DNA of 64,000 nt from Ignavibacteriaceae bacterium. Lineage in GTDB: Bacteria > Bacteroidota > Ignavibacteria > Ignavibacteriales > Ignavibacteriaceae. The translations under genes and the position numbers were made by a program. Positions 26,810 through 35,062 of this stretch are shown here, in pieces. How positions within the stretch are numbered: the stretch's first letter is position 1; each line of letters begins with the position of its first letter. Under the pieces are notes generated by a model, which was given only the letters and a program-made list of their open reading frames with translations, was not told the DNA's origin and made no database searches. The DNA is taken from the NCBI GenBank assembly GCA_023229425.1, contig JALNZG010000006.1, forward strand, positions 62,001 through 126,000, given 5' to 3'.

Positions 26810-27273
26810 TTTGTTTGCCTTAAATCCTCAGACAAAACTTTAACTTCTGCAAGAACAGGCATAAAATTAGTGTCACCGTTCCATCTAGGAACGATATGAA
26901 AATGAAGATGATCGTCAATCCCGGCTCCGCTTACTTTTCCTAAATTTGCCCCAATATTAAAACCATGAGGGTTCATAGCAAGTTTCAACGCTTTTTGCGC
27001 AAGCTGAAGTTCTGCCATTATTTCCTTATTCTCTTCTTCGGTAAGTGAAGCGAATTCACTTAAATGGCGAAAGGGAACCACCATTAAATGTCCGTTATTA
27101 TAGGGATAAAGATTAAGTATCGTAAAAGTCAACTCCCCTTTATTGACAATTAAAGAACTCGAGGTTTCAACTTCTTCTTTTCCCGTTTGACAAAAAATAC
27201 ATCCGGAATCTTTTGTTACATTTGAAAAAGAGTCGATATACTGCGAGCGCCATGGAGACCAGAGTTTTTCCAT
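26770..27273 (-). CDS. HIT family hydrolase (AP4A phosphorylase-like)
   Basis: A 167-residue histidine-triad protein, the type that hydrolyses dinucleoside polyphosphates or AMP-conjugates. The triad DDHLHFHIVPRW provides the HxHxHxx nucleophile near residue 110. The N-terminus MEKLWSPWRSQYI and CIFCQ near residue 25 (zinc-type CxxC) match the family. The ATG at 27273 is preferred over an upstream TTG because it aligns with the conserved MxxLWxPWR start. It is convergent with the marR gene and its 3' end forms part of the shared terminator. It is cytoplasmic. Confidence 0.92.
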   Translation of the reverse strand: MEKLWSPWRSQYIDSFSNVTKDSGCIFCQTGKEEVETSSSLIVNKGELTFTILNLYPYNNGHLMVVPFRHLSEFASLTEEENKEIMAELQLAQKALKLAMNPHGFNIGANLGKVSGAGIDDHLHFHIVPRWNGDTNFMPVLAEVKVLSEDLRQTKEKLLAAYLKLKI

Positions 27274-27330
27274 TCCCAATTCTTTAAATATTTATTAAGA
27301 CGACATTTTTTTAGCGATGTACTAATTTAT

Positions 27331-27374
27331 AAATTCAAGATGCCATCATCTATTGATGACGGCATCTTGAATTT
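27331..27374 (-). terminator. Long inverted repeat, terminator of the EF-G-like gene
   Basis: A 20-bp stem (AAATTCAAGATGCC... against its complement, one G-T wobble) with a TATT loop begins 5 bp after the EF-G-like stop on the minus strand. The stem is unusually long and the T-tail weak (GAATTTATAAATT). Confidence 0.7.
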
Positions 27375-27378
27375 AATT

Positions 27379-29469
27379 TTATGCTTCTAATTTAGACTTT
27401 TTATAGTCTTCAACAATTTTATTTTCTATCTCCTTTGGAACATCTTCATAGTGAGATAATTTTCTTCTATGCGTTCCCCTACCTGCAGTTAAACTCCTCA
27501 ATGTGGATGAATATTTGTAAAGTTCAGATAGCGGTACATTTGCTTTAATGATCTGAAAATGCCCGTCGCTTTCCATACCAAGAATTTTTCCGCGCCGGCT
27601 TGAAATATCCCCCATAACGTTGCCCATACATTCTTCAGGCATTTTTACTTCAAGTTCATAGATCGGCTCTAGCAACACTGGTTTTGATTCGGTAAATCCT
27701 TTTCTAAAACACATAGCGCCGGCAATTTTAAAAGACATTTCATCAGAATCCACATCATGGAAAGAACCAAAATGCAAGGTTACTCTAACGTCAACAACTT
27801 TGTTTCCCGAGATCACCCCTTTTTCCATTGTATCAATTATTCCTTTTTCAACCGCAGGAATAAAACGTCCTGGAATAACTCCGCCGACTATCCCATTAAC
27901 AAATTCGAATCCAGTGCCTCTCGGCATTGGTTCCATTTTAAAATGAACATGCCCATACTGTCCTCTACCGCCGGATTGTTTTTTATGTTTATATTCAACA
28001 TCATCAACTCTGCCGCGTATAGTTTCTTTATAAGGAATTTTCGGTTCAACTAAATCCACATCAACGCCATAGCGTTCCTTCAAGCGTTTAACGGCTAAAT
28101 TAAGATGTAGTTCTCCTTGTCCCGAAATAATTGTTTGAGCAATTTCCGGTTCCCATTTCACGTTGAATGATGGGTCTTCTTCATGCAACGAGTGTAAACA
28201 TGTAGCAATTTTATCTTCTTCCCCTTTTGCTTTGGGAATAATTGCTCCCCGGATAATCGCTTCTGGGAAAACAATCTGATCGATGATCACCGGCAAAGTT
28301 TTTGATGAAAGTGTATTACTGGTATGCGAATCTTTAAGTTTTACAACTGCACCGATATCGCCTGCAAGAAGTTGGGTTACTTCTTTTCGAGTTCTTCCAT
28401 TGAGAACAGAAAGCTGACTTAAACGCTCGCTTTTTCCATTTGCTTCATTGATTAAATCAAGCCCTGCATAAACTTTACCAGAAAATACTTTAAAGAGTGA
28501 AAGTTCTCCAACATGCGGTTCGGAAACAATTTTGAAAATAAACATTACCGGTTCACCTTTGGGATCAACCTGAAGGGATATCTGCTCATTTTTATCTTTT
28601 AGTTTCGCTTCAAAAGCACCTCGGTCAACAGGGTTGGGGAAATATTTTTCGACAAAATCCAAAAAGTTATTTATTCCGACTCCTTTTGCTGCGGATGTTG
28701 CAAAGACCGGAGTTAAACTTCTGTTTATCATTGAAGTTTTTATTCCAATTTCTAAATCAGTTTCGGAAAGTGTTCCCGATTCAAAATATTTATTCATTAA
28801 TTCTTCATTAAGCTCGGCTACTTTTTCAATTAATTCGGTTCGGTATTTTTCAACTTTCGCATTTAATTCTTCCGGGATTTCCGATTCGGTAACTTTCTTT
28901 GAGCCAACATCACCGTAAGTAAACATTTTCATCTTAATAACATCAATGATAGATGAGAAGCCCAAACCTTCTTTAGCAGGAAAGGTAACAATAACTGCCG
29001 CATCTGTTAATCTCTCCTTAGCTTGAGCTACAATTTCCTCAAAACGGGAATGTTCATTATCGCATTTATTTATGATAATCGCAGTGGGAATCCCGTATTC
29101 AGTAACAAAATGACCGGCGGATTCCGAACCTACTTCAACTCCTTCAACGGCTTTTAGAACCATAACGGCGGTATCGCAAACTTTCATGCCTGCTTTAACT
29201 TCGCCGATAAAGTCTGAATATCCGGGAGTATCTAAAATATTAATTTTGGTGTTTTTCCAGTCGAGGTGCAAGAGAGAGAGAGAGATTGAAAATTGACGTT
29301 CGATTTCGTTGGCTGAATAATCGGAGATTGTGTTCCCCTCGGCTATACTTCCAATTCTATTAATTTCACCGGCAGTAAATAAAAACAATTCGGACAGCGA
29401 AGTTTTGCCGGTTCCTCCGTGCCCGATTAATGCAATGTTGCGTAATGATTCTGGACCATATTCTTTCAC
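27379..29469 (-). CDS. Elongation factor G-like translational GTPase (EF-G2 type)
   Basis: A 696-residue five-domain EF-G-like GTPase. The GTP motifs are G1 GHGGTGKTS (residues 17-25), G3 DTPGYSDF near 80 and G4 NKCD near 134. Domain IV shows YKHKKQSGGRGQYGHVHF near 490 and domain V PEECMGNVMGDISSRRGKI. The switch I ERGITI motif of the main EF-G is replaced by ERQFSIS and the G4 Met by Cys, so this looks like a paralogue of the EF-G2 group rather than the primary translocase. No str operon genes (rpsL, rpsG, tuf) flank it. A (CT)n run near 29272-29286 encodes the SLSLL segment. Confidence 0.88.
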   Translation of the reverse strand: MKEYGPESLRNIALIGHGGTGKTSLSELFLFTAGEINRIGSIAEGNTISDYSANEIERQFSISLSLLHLDWKNTKINILDTPGYSDFIGEVKAGMKVCDTAVMVLKAVEGVEVGSESAGHFVTEYGIPTAIIINKCDNEHSRFEEIVAQAKERLTDAAVIVTFPAKEGLGFSSIIDVIKMKMFTYGDVGSKKVTESEIPEELNAKVEKYRTELIEKVAELNEELMNKYFESGTLSETDLEIGIKTSMINRSLTPVFATSAAKGVGINNFLDFVEKYFPNPVDRGAFEAKLKDKNEQISLQVDPKGEPVMFIFKIVSEPHVGELSLFKVFSGKVYAGLDLINEANGKSERLSQLSVLNGRTRKEVTQLLAGDIGAVVKLKDSHTSNTLSSKTLPVIIDQIVFPEAIIRGAIIPKAKGEEDKIATCLHSLHEEDPSFNVKWEPEIAQTIISGQGELHLNLAVKRLKERYGVDVDLVEPKIPYKETIRGRVDDVEYKHKKQSGGRGQYGHVHFKMEPMPRGTGFEFVNGIVGGVIPGRFIPAVEKGIIDTMEKGVISGNKVVDVRVTLHFGSFHDVDSDEMSFKIAGAMCFRKGFTESKPVLLEPIYELEVKMPEECMGNVMGDISSRRGKILGMESDGHFQIIKANVPLSELYKYSSTLRSLTAGRGTHRRKLSHYEDVPKEIENKIVEDYKKSKLEA

Positions 29470-29503
29470 GGTTTACTCCTTGTTATGGATTAGAATTTTC
29501 GAG

Positions 29504-29522
29504 CCCCGCCTACGCGGCGGGG
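29504..29522. other. GC-rich hairpin in the EF-G-like / DUF948 spacer
   Basis: CCCCGCC-tacgc-GGCGGGG forms a perfect 7-bp GC stem in an AT-rich spacer. A T-run (ATTTTTAG) follows only on the plus strand, where no gene reads into it, so a terminator role is doubtful. It could be a dispersed intergenic repeat. Confidence 0.5.
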
Positions 29523-29526
29523 ATTT

Positions 29527-29907
29527 TTAGAATTTTAGTCTTTGCACGAATGCCGCAATCCCTTTTTTAACAGCGTTTAAATTCGTTGTTAAACTCTGTA
29601 CCGGACCCTCAATCCCTTCCCTAATTTTTTTTTCCACCTCAAGTAAATTTACCACACGGGATTTTACAGATTCAACCATCCATGAAATGGAATGCATCTG
29701 TTCTTCAGCATAAGTAGTAATTTTATTAACCGAATGAGTTAAGGTCTCGAAGGAATGAAGCATAGGATGGATCTCGTCCGCCATACGACTGATATCGGCT
29801 TGCATCTTTTCAAACGACTTTGTAATTCTCTTGATATAAAAAACCAAAGCAATACAAAGCACTGAAGCTGATGCTAACAGCAAGACTTGAAAGATTTGAA
29901 TAATCAT
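29527..29907 (-). CDS. DUF948-like membrane-anchored coiled-coil protein
   Basis: A 126-residue protein with an N-terminal transmembrane helix (FQVLLLASASVLCIALVFYI, residues 5-25), then an extended amphipathic helical stretch with phased hydrophobics (SFEKMQADISRMADEIHPML). That matches the DUF948 arrangement in length and layout. It lies 12 bp downstream of the YtxH-like gene and so is in its operon. Pairing of DUF948 and YtxH proteins is common, and both are linked to general stress and envelope functions, although no activity is known. Confidence 0.75.
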   Translation of the reverse strand: MIIQIFQVLLLASASVLCIALVFYIKRITKSFEKMQADISRMADEIHPMLHSFETLTHSVNKITTYAEEQMHSISWMVESVKSRVVNLLEVEKKIREGIEGPVQSLTTNLNAVKKGIAAFVQRLKF

Positions 29908-29919
29908 AATCTTTTTTCG

Positions 29920-30339
29920 TTATGAATTTTTTGCATCTTTGTATGCACTTACACCGGCTTTGAAAGCGTTTTTGATTTTATCGCTCTCAGTTGCTACAGT
30001 TTCTTTGCCGGTTGAAATTGCTTGACCCGCTTTTTCTTTTGCTTCGGAAAAAACTTTTTCAGCATCCTTAATAAGTACATCGGCTTTTTCTTTTGCATCT
30101 GCAATTAGTGATTCAGATTTTTTTTTCCCGTCGTTATAAATAGTAGAAGCTTTTTCTTTTGCTACATCTAGATATTTTTCCGCTTCATCGAGTAGTTCAT
30201 CAGCTTTTCCTTTTATGTCCTGACGTAGTTCTTTACCGCTTTTAGGCGCATATAATAAAGCTATAGCCGCACCGACTACACTCCCGGTTAAGAAACCTAT
30301 TAGTAAACCCTTGCTTACATTGCTTTCTTTTGTTGACAT
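29920..30339 (-). CDS. YtxH-domain general stress-like protein
   Basis: A 139-residue protein with the YtxH signature: a short glycine-rich transmembrane segment (GLLIGFLTGSVVGAAIALLY) followed by APKSGKELRQDIKGKA. The rest is a long Lys/Glu/Ala-rich helix (KSESLIADAKEKADVLIKDA repeated with variation), resembling LEA- or apolipoprotein-like amphipathic repeats. It probably sits on the inner membrane with the helix on the cytoplasmic face. It is cotranscribed with the DUF948-like gene 12 bp downstream. The role is unknown. Family members are often stress-induced. Confidence 0.82.
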   Translation of the reverse strand: MSTKESNVSKGLLIGFLTGSVVGAAIALLYAPKSGKELRQDIKGKADELLDEAEKYLDVAKEKASTIYNDGKKKSESLIADAKEKADVLIKDAEKVFSEAKEKAGQAISTGKETVATESDKIKNAFKAGVSAYKDAKNS

Positions 30340-30401
30340 GACATCTCCTTTTTTTTACTTTTTATTACACACCGTTAAGACGATGCGATTTAATTTACAT
30401 G

Positions 30402-31664
30402 TTATAAATTCTTCACAATTTCTTCAGCAAACCTATAGCAGCCAACTTCTTTTGCCCCTTTTGTCAGACGGGCAAAGTCATAAGTTACTACTTTCGATTT
30501 TATAGTTTTTCTCATAGCTTTTTCAATTAAAGCAGAAACTTTTGTCCATCCCATAAATTCAAACATCATTACACCGGAAAGAATAACCGAACCGGGATTA
30601 ACTTTATCAAGTCCGGCATATTTAGGAGCCGTTCCATGCGTCGCTTCAAATATAGCTGTTTCGTAACTCATATTTGCACCGGGAGCAATACCCAAACCAC
30701 CAACTTGTGCAGCTGCGGCATCAGATAAATAATCTCCGTTCAAATTTGGAGTCGCTAATACTTCATATTCATTCGGTCGCAATAAAAGTTGTTGAAAAAT
30801 GCTGTCTGCAATTCTATCCTTTAATAAAATTTTCCCATCGGGCATTTTCCCGTTGAAATTTTTCCAGAGTTCATCTTCGGTAACAACATAATCACTAAAT
30901 TCTTCTTTGGCAACTTTATAACCCCATTCTTTAAATGAACCTTCGGTAAATTTCATAATGTTCCCTTTATGAACAAGAGTAACACTACTTCTTTTCTTTT
31001 CAATTGCAAACTCAATTGCTTTCTTCACCAAACGTCTTGATCCGAATTCGCTTATCGGTTTAATACCGATACCTGAAAGTTTTCTAATATTTTTATCAAA
31101 TTTTGTATTGATATATTTTATTAATGCTTCAGCCTCTTTTGAACCTGATTTAAATTCAATTCCGGCATAAACGTCTTCCGTATTTTCTCTAAAGATAACG
31201 ATATCCAGATCCTGCGGGCGTTTCATAGGGCTTGGTGTCCCTTGATAGTATTTCACCGGACGAACACATGCAAATAGATCAAGCAATTGGCGAAGTGCGA
31301 CATTCAAACTTCTAATTCCGCCACCGATTGGCGTTGTTAAAGGTCCTTTGATTGCAACGGAATATTCTCTAATAGCATCTACAGTTTCTTGAGGAAGCCA
31401 TTTATCTTTTCCATAAACTTTAACAGCTTTTTCTCCGGCATAAACTTCCGCCCACGCAATTTTCTTTTTACCGGAGTACGCTTTTTTTACGGCTTCATCA
31501 AAAACTAATTTTGACGCACGCCAAATATCGGGCCCAATTCCATCGCCTTCGATGAATAAAACTATGGGATTATCAGGTACGGTGATTTTGCCGTTTGAGA
31601 AGGTGATTTTTTCGCCATCGGCAGGAAGAATGATTTTTTTAAATTTTTTCATTGAGAACTCCAT
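30402..31664 (-). CDS. icd: Isocitrate dehydrogenase (NADP type)
   Basis: A 420-residue dimeric-type isocitrate dehydrogenase, oxidising isocitrate to 2-oxoglutarate in the TCA cycle. Evidence includes FIEGDGIGPDIWRAS near the N-terminus, the substrate motif SLNVALRQLLDLFACVRPVK, the phosphoserine-loop region, FRENTEDVYAGIEF, VHKGNIMKFTEGSFKEW and the C-terminal Asp-rich nucleotide region ATPNLNGDYLSDAAAAQVGG. Length agrees with the family (about 416). An internal ATG four codons in (31652) is an equally good start. It is 10 bp downstream of the flippase-like gene on the same strand. Confidence 0.94.
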   Translation of the reverse strand: MEFSMKKFKKIILPADGEKITFSNGKITVPDNPIVLFIEGDGIGPDIWRASKLVFDEAVKKAYSGKKKIAWAEVYAGEKAVKVYGKDKWLPQETVDAIREYSVAIKGPLTTPIGGGIRSLNVALRQLLDLFACVRPVKYYQGTPSPMKRPQDLDIVIFRENTEDVYAGIEFKSGSKEAEALIKYINTKFDKNIRKLSGIGIKPISEFGSRRLVKKAIEFAIEKKRSSVTLVHKGNIMKFTEGSFKEWGYKVAKEEFSDYVVTEDELWKNFNGKMPDGKILLKDRIADSIFQQLLLRPNEYEVLATPNLNGDYLSDAAAAQVGGLGIAPGANMSYETAIFEATHGTAPKYAGLDKVNPGSVILSGVMMFEFMGWTKVSALIEKAMRKTIKSKVVTYDFARLTKGAKEVGCYRFAEEIVKNL

Positions 31665-31674
31665 TCAATTTTTT

Positions 31675-32625
31675 CTATTGTTCGATCGTTATTTTCCCAA
31701 ATCTTTTTTGATAAAGCAGAACACTAATAACACCTACCAGAACCGCAAACCATAAGGTTACGATCCTTATGATAAATGTAGAGGCAAAAGCAATTTCAAG
31801 TGAATAATGCTCTTGCTGAAGTAAAACCGTCAATGAACCTTCAGTTACTCCTAAACCACCGGGAAGCATCGAAATTGCACCTACAATAGTTGCAAATGCA
31901 TAACTGAAAGAGGCCCAAAGCAAGGAAACTTCTACTTTAAAATTAACGAGAATTATGTAATATCCCAAACATTCTAAAAACCAAGCTGCCAAACTTAACA
32001 ACGACATTTGAAACAAAGGTTTTATTTGAAGCATTTGGTAGGAGCTTTCATAAGCTGCTTTTACATGCGATCCATATTTTTTTACAAAATTGATTTTTGA
32101 AAAAAAGTTAATGATCGCTTCGCCGATATTTTTATTTGTTAAAGCGATTGTAACGATCACAAAAAATATCCCCACAGCAATGATTATTCCTCTTCCAAAA
32201 TTATACACATACCCGCCGATAAGTCCGATAAAAATGAGTGAAAGAAAATCAGTAATTCTTTCGGCAAAAATAATTGGGGCGGTTTTGCTTATCGGTTCGC
32301 CGGATATTTGTTTTACCAAATATGCTTTTAACAGTTCTCCCATTTTACCGGGAGTTACACTCATTATTAGTCCCGACATAAAAACAGAAAAGGAATCAAT
32401 CTTATTTATTTTGATATTTAAAAGCCGCAAATAAAAATCCCACTTTAAAAATCTTGTTACGTAATTTGAGAAAGATAAAAGCAAAAGCAAAGGAAGAAGA
32501 AACCAATTAAACAGAGAGAAAGCTTTTAATACTTTATCAAAATCAGCATAGAGTGAAAAAAGGAGATAGAGCAATCCCGCTGCGGCAAGTGAGATGAAAA
32601 TATTTCTTTTAATTTTAGCAAACAT
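31675..32625 (-). CDS. Lysylphosphatidylglycerol synthase/flippase transmembrane family (UPF0104) protein
   Basis: A 316-residue integral membrane protein with about eight predicted helices. The motifs SGLIMSVTPGKMGELLKAYL near residue 88, APIIFAERITDFLSL and SMLPGGLGVTEGSLTVLL near 255 are the conserved glycine/proline motifs of the LPG synthase TM region family, represented by YbhN and AglD-like proteins. Members move or modify lipids at the inner membrane. The soluble MprF synthase domain is absent, so it is a stand-alone TM version. The gene follows maf by 1 bp and precedes icd by 10 bp. Confidence 0.87.
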   Translation of the reverse strand: MFAKIKRNIFISLAAAGLLYLLFSLYADFDKVLKAFSLFNWFLLPLLLLLSFSNYVTRFLKWDFYLRLLNIKINKIDSFSVFMSGLIMSVTPGKMGELLKAYLVKQISGEPISKTAPIIFAERITDFLSLIFIGLIGGYVYNFGRGIIIAVGIFFVIVTIALTNKNIGEAIINFFSKINFVKKYGSHVKAAYESSYQMLQIKPLFQMSLLSLAAWFLECLGYYIILVNFKVEVSLLWASFSYAFATIVGAISMLPGGLGVTEGSLTVLLQQEHYSLEIAFASTFIIRIVTLWFAVLVGVISVLLYQKRFGKITIEQ

Positions 32626-32626
32626 T

Positions 32627-33205
32627 TCAAAGCACTTTCAAAATTGCTTGGTAAACTTTTGTAAGCGGCAAGCCAACAACATTATAATAACAGCCGTTAA
32701 TCTTTTCGATAAATATTGCACCGTAATCATCCTGAATACCGTAAGCTCCCGCTTTATCCATAGGGCTTCCGCCGGCAACGTATTCCTTAATTTCATTTTC
32801 TTTTAATTTTCTAAAAGTCACTTCAGTTTTTTCGTAATCATTGATCATTTTTCCATTCAGAGAATTGAATACACAAAATCCTGTGTACACAAAATGTTTT
32901 TTTTTACTAAGACTTTTTAACATAAAAACTGCCTGGTGAATTGAAGCCGGTTTTCCGAGTATTTTTCCATTGATGACAACAATGGTATCGGCAGTTATTA
33001 AAATACCTTTCTTGTTCAGTTTCTTAGCTTCATCTAATTTTTGTAGAGCAAGTTTTTTTGCAATGATTGAAGGTTTTTGATTAGCCTGATATTCTTCATC
33101 AAAATGGCAATGTAAAATTTCCGGATGAAGATTTATTTGCTCCAACAATTTTTTTCTGCGCGGAGATTTTGAAGCAAGATATATTTTAACGGAAGCTGGG
33201 ATCAT
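32627..33205 (-). CDS. maf: Maf-family nucleotide pyrophosphatase
   Basis: A 192-residue Maf/ITPase-like protein that hydrolyses non-canonical nucleoside triphosphates (dTTP/UTP or modified bases). It opens with IYLASKSPRRKKLLEQI (the conserved ASxSPRR), followed by LITADTIVVINGKILGKP and the C-terminal GAYGIQDDYGAIFIEKINGCYYNVVGLPL. Length is typical. The ATG overlaps the TGA of the upstream SpoIID-like gene by 4 bp (ATGA), implying translational coupling. The YhdE versus YceF subgroup is not decided. Confidence 0.92.
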   Translation of the reverse strand: MIPASVKIYLASKSPRRKKLLEQINLHPEILHCHFDEEYQANQKPSIIAKKLALQKLDEAKKLNKKGILITADTIVVINGKILGKPASIHQAVFMLKSLSKKKHFVYTGFCVFNSLNGKMINDYEKTEVTFRKLKENEIKEYVAGGSPMDKAGAYGIQDDYGAIFIEKINGCYYNVVGLPLTKVYQAILKVL

Positions 33206-34506
33206 TCAGTTTTCCCTATTGTGCAGCCAAGAAAATAAAAATCAAGAATTTCGTTATAACTTTTCCCTTTGGTCGAAAGATTCATTGCCCCCCATTGGCA
33301 CATCCCGACTCCATGTCCGCTTCCCTTTCCACTCAAAATTATTTTTTTCAATTCACCTTTTGCTAGTTCTTTTGAAATTGTAAATAAAGAAGAACGCAAA
33401 ATTCCTTTAGTGTCTTTTCTTGTAAAAACGTTTCTAACTTCAGTAGCTTTCAGAACAATGTCTTCAGCCCCATTAAAACTAATACGGAGTTCTTTCACCC
33501 TCCCCGAGGTGAATACATCTGATATTTCAATATCTTTTATTACCCGTTGCTTTTTGGACAAAAGATTTTTCGCTTTTAATAATTTTAAAAGATCAGATTG
33601 AGTGTATGACTCTTTCCAGTTAAAAGTAGGGGAAATTTCGCAGTTGGGATTTTCGTCTCCATCTTTTTTAGTAACTAAATAATCATCAACCTTACCGGAA
33701 AAAACATTTGCAGGATTTTCAAGCATTCCGCCACAAGCTGAATGATAAAATACTTCAGCAAGTTTTTCTCTGAACTTTAGTACTTCATGAGATGTTTCGG
33801 TTACTGCATTTTTATCAAGTTCAGTAAAACTTCCGGAACCTAAAAAGACCTGGTCACGAACATCATCCGTAATATCAAAATATGTATTCCCCTTTGCTTT
33901 TTTCATTTCAGCAAAGGTTCTTGCGCAAATAGCGAAGGCTTTCAATGCCTCAAATCGTTTCGGCTGATTAAATTTTACCGCCATTTCTGCCGGTAGAACT
34001 CCAAGCAAATAATCATCCACAGCTAAACGATTGATTACAAATATTTTATTGTTATCACTGTAAACCACCAACACATCTCCCGAGTATTTTTTACCGGAAA
34101 ACAAAATTGCACTTTCTGAATCAACCGGCTGCAAAAGGAAAGTAATTCCATCAATTTCTCGTGAATTAAATTTTACATTAACTCCACCGCTGTTAATTTG
34201 AAAATTTAGAATATCCCCTTTTTTCAATTTGCCGGTTTCTTGATTGTCCGAAATAAAATTATACGCACCTTGAACCGCAAGAGAAACTGATTTTTGCTCC
34301 TCACTTAAAAGCACGCGAATTTGATTTTTCTCATTTGCAACAATTTTGTAACCACGCTTCAATGATTCACTTTTTGTCTCTGCACTATTTCTTTTGGTTG
34401 CAGTGCACGAGTATATACCAAAGATAAAAAAACAAATTATGGAAATTTGGAAAGGATATTTTAGATGGGAGAAAGAGAATTTTTGGAAAGAAGAGAAGGT
34501 AAACAC
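33202..34506 (-). CDS. SpoIID/LytB-domain lipoprotein, probable peptidoglycan glycan-strand lyase
   Basis: A SpoIID/LytB-family protein. The conserved block VDDYLLGVLPAEMAVKFNQPK near residue 170, the RFEALKAFAICARTFAEMKK helix (catalytic Glu region), VFYHSACGGMLENPANVFSG, and the C-terminal GKGSGHGVGMCQWGAMNLST with GLSQWGA-type residues are all present. Family members cut or remodel glycan strands lacking stem peptides. The N-terminus carries ISIICFFIFGIYSC, a lipobox-like end, so lipidation is likely. I chose the GTG at 34506 because the longer frame from 34542 would overlap the preceding gene by 31 bp. GTG sits 5 bp after that gene's stop. Confidence 0.85.
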   Translation of the reverse strand: MFTFSSFQKFSFSHLKYPFQISIICFFIFGIYSCTATKRNSAETKSESLKRGYKIVANEKNQIRVLLSEEQKSVSLAVQGAYNFISDNQETGKLKKGDILNFQINSGGVNVKFNSREIDGITFLLQPVDSESAILFSGKKYSGDVLVVYSDNNKIFVINRLAVDDYLLGVLPAEMAVKFNQPKRFEALKAFAICARTFAEMKKAKGNTYFDITDDVRDQVFLGSGSFTELDKNAVTETSHEVLKFREKLAEVFYHSACGGMLENPANVFSGKVDDYLVTKKDGDENPNCEISPTFNWKESYTQSDLLKLLKAKNLLSKKQRVIKDIEISDVFTSGRVKELRISFNGAEDIVLKATEVRNVFTRKDTKGILRSSLFTISKELAKGELKKIILSGKGSGHGVGMCQWGAMNLSTKGKSYNEILDFYFLGCTIGKTE

Positions 34507-34511
34507 AAAAA

Positions 34512-34907
34512 CTATCTGAACATTGCTTTGATACTTCCCCACGTTCTTTTAACGCCGGAAATGTTATGTGATACGCTCACTTCTTTTGTATATGATATGG
34601 CACCATCGTAATCAACTATTTTAATACGATAGATAAAAATTACATCGGTAACTTTGTAAGCATTTTGGTCAAGAAAAGTATAATAAGAATTAGAGCCAAG
34701 AGGTTTAATTGTTTCTAAAGCGTTAAACTCACCTTGATAAGTTTTTCTTTCAACAACAAATTCCTTAACGTTTTTTTCATCGGATGTTTTCCATTCAATG
34801 CGGACGTTTTCACCTTCGTTCTTAGCGTTTATAAAATCTAAAAATACTCCGCCCAAAAGAGAGGTAACGGAAAGAAAAGTTATAAAGATAAATAATTGCT
34901 TTTTCAT
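34512..34907 (-). CDS. Exported small protein with fibronectin type III-like fold
   Basis: A 131-residue protein with a signal peptide (MKKQLFIFITFLSVTSLLGG). The core GENVRIEWKTSDEKNVKEFVVERKT and later YRIKIVDYDGAISYTKEVSV resemble the beta-sandwich strands seen between sorting domains and in secreted proteins of Bacteroidota. It is too short to carry a full T9SS sorting signal, and the C-terminus (RTWGSIKAMFR) is basic. It is the promoter-proximal gene of the SpoIID-Maf-flippase-icd operon, 5 bp before the SpoIID-like start. The function is unknown. An envelope-associated binding role is a guess. Confidence 0.6.
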   Translation of the reverse strand: MKKQLFIFITFLSVTSLLGGVFLDFINAKNEGENVRIEWKTSDEKNVKEFVVERKTYQGEFNALETIKPLGSNSYYTFLDQNAYKVTDVIFIYRIKIVDYDGAISYTKEVSVSHNISGVKRTWGSIKAMFR

Positions 34908-35062
34908 GGGTGAAATATATTACCCTTAAAGGTCTTTGTCAAGGAGTAATTACTACAAATTTTCACTTTTTTTTACCAAGTACCTGAAGAAACGAAATAA
35001 TCTTTTTCATTTCTAAAGAAAATCTTTATATTTAGGGCAAATGGAGAATTAATTATAGCGTT

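Noticed and set aside
29504..29522. GC hairpin as a terminator of the DUF948 gene
   Set aside because: On the minus strand no T-run follows the stem, so only a generic hairpin is claimed.
33202..34542. Extending the SpoIID-like gene to 34542
   Set aside because: This would overlap the preceding gene by 31 bp; a GTG at 34506 follows the upstream stop closely and keeps the lipoprotein signal.
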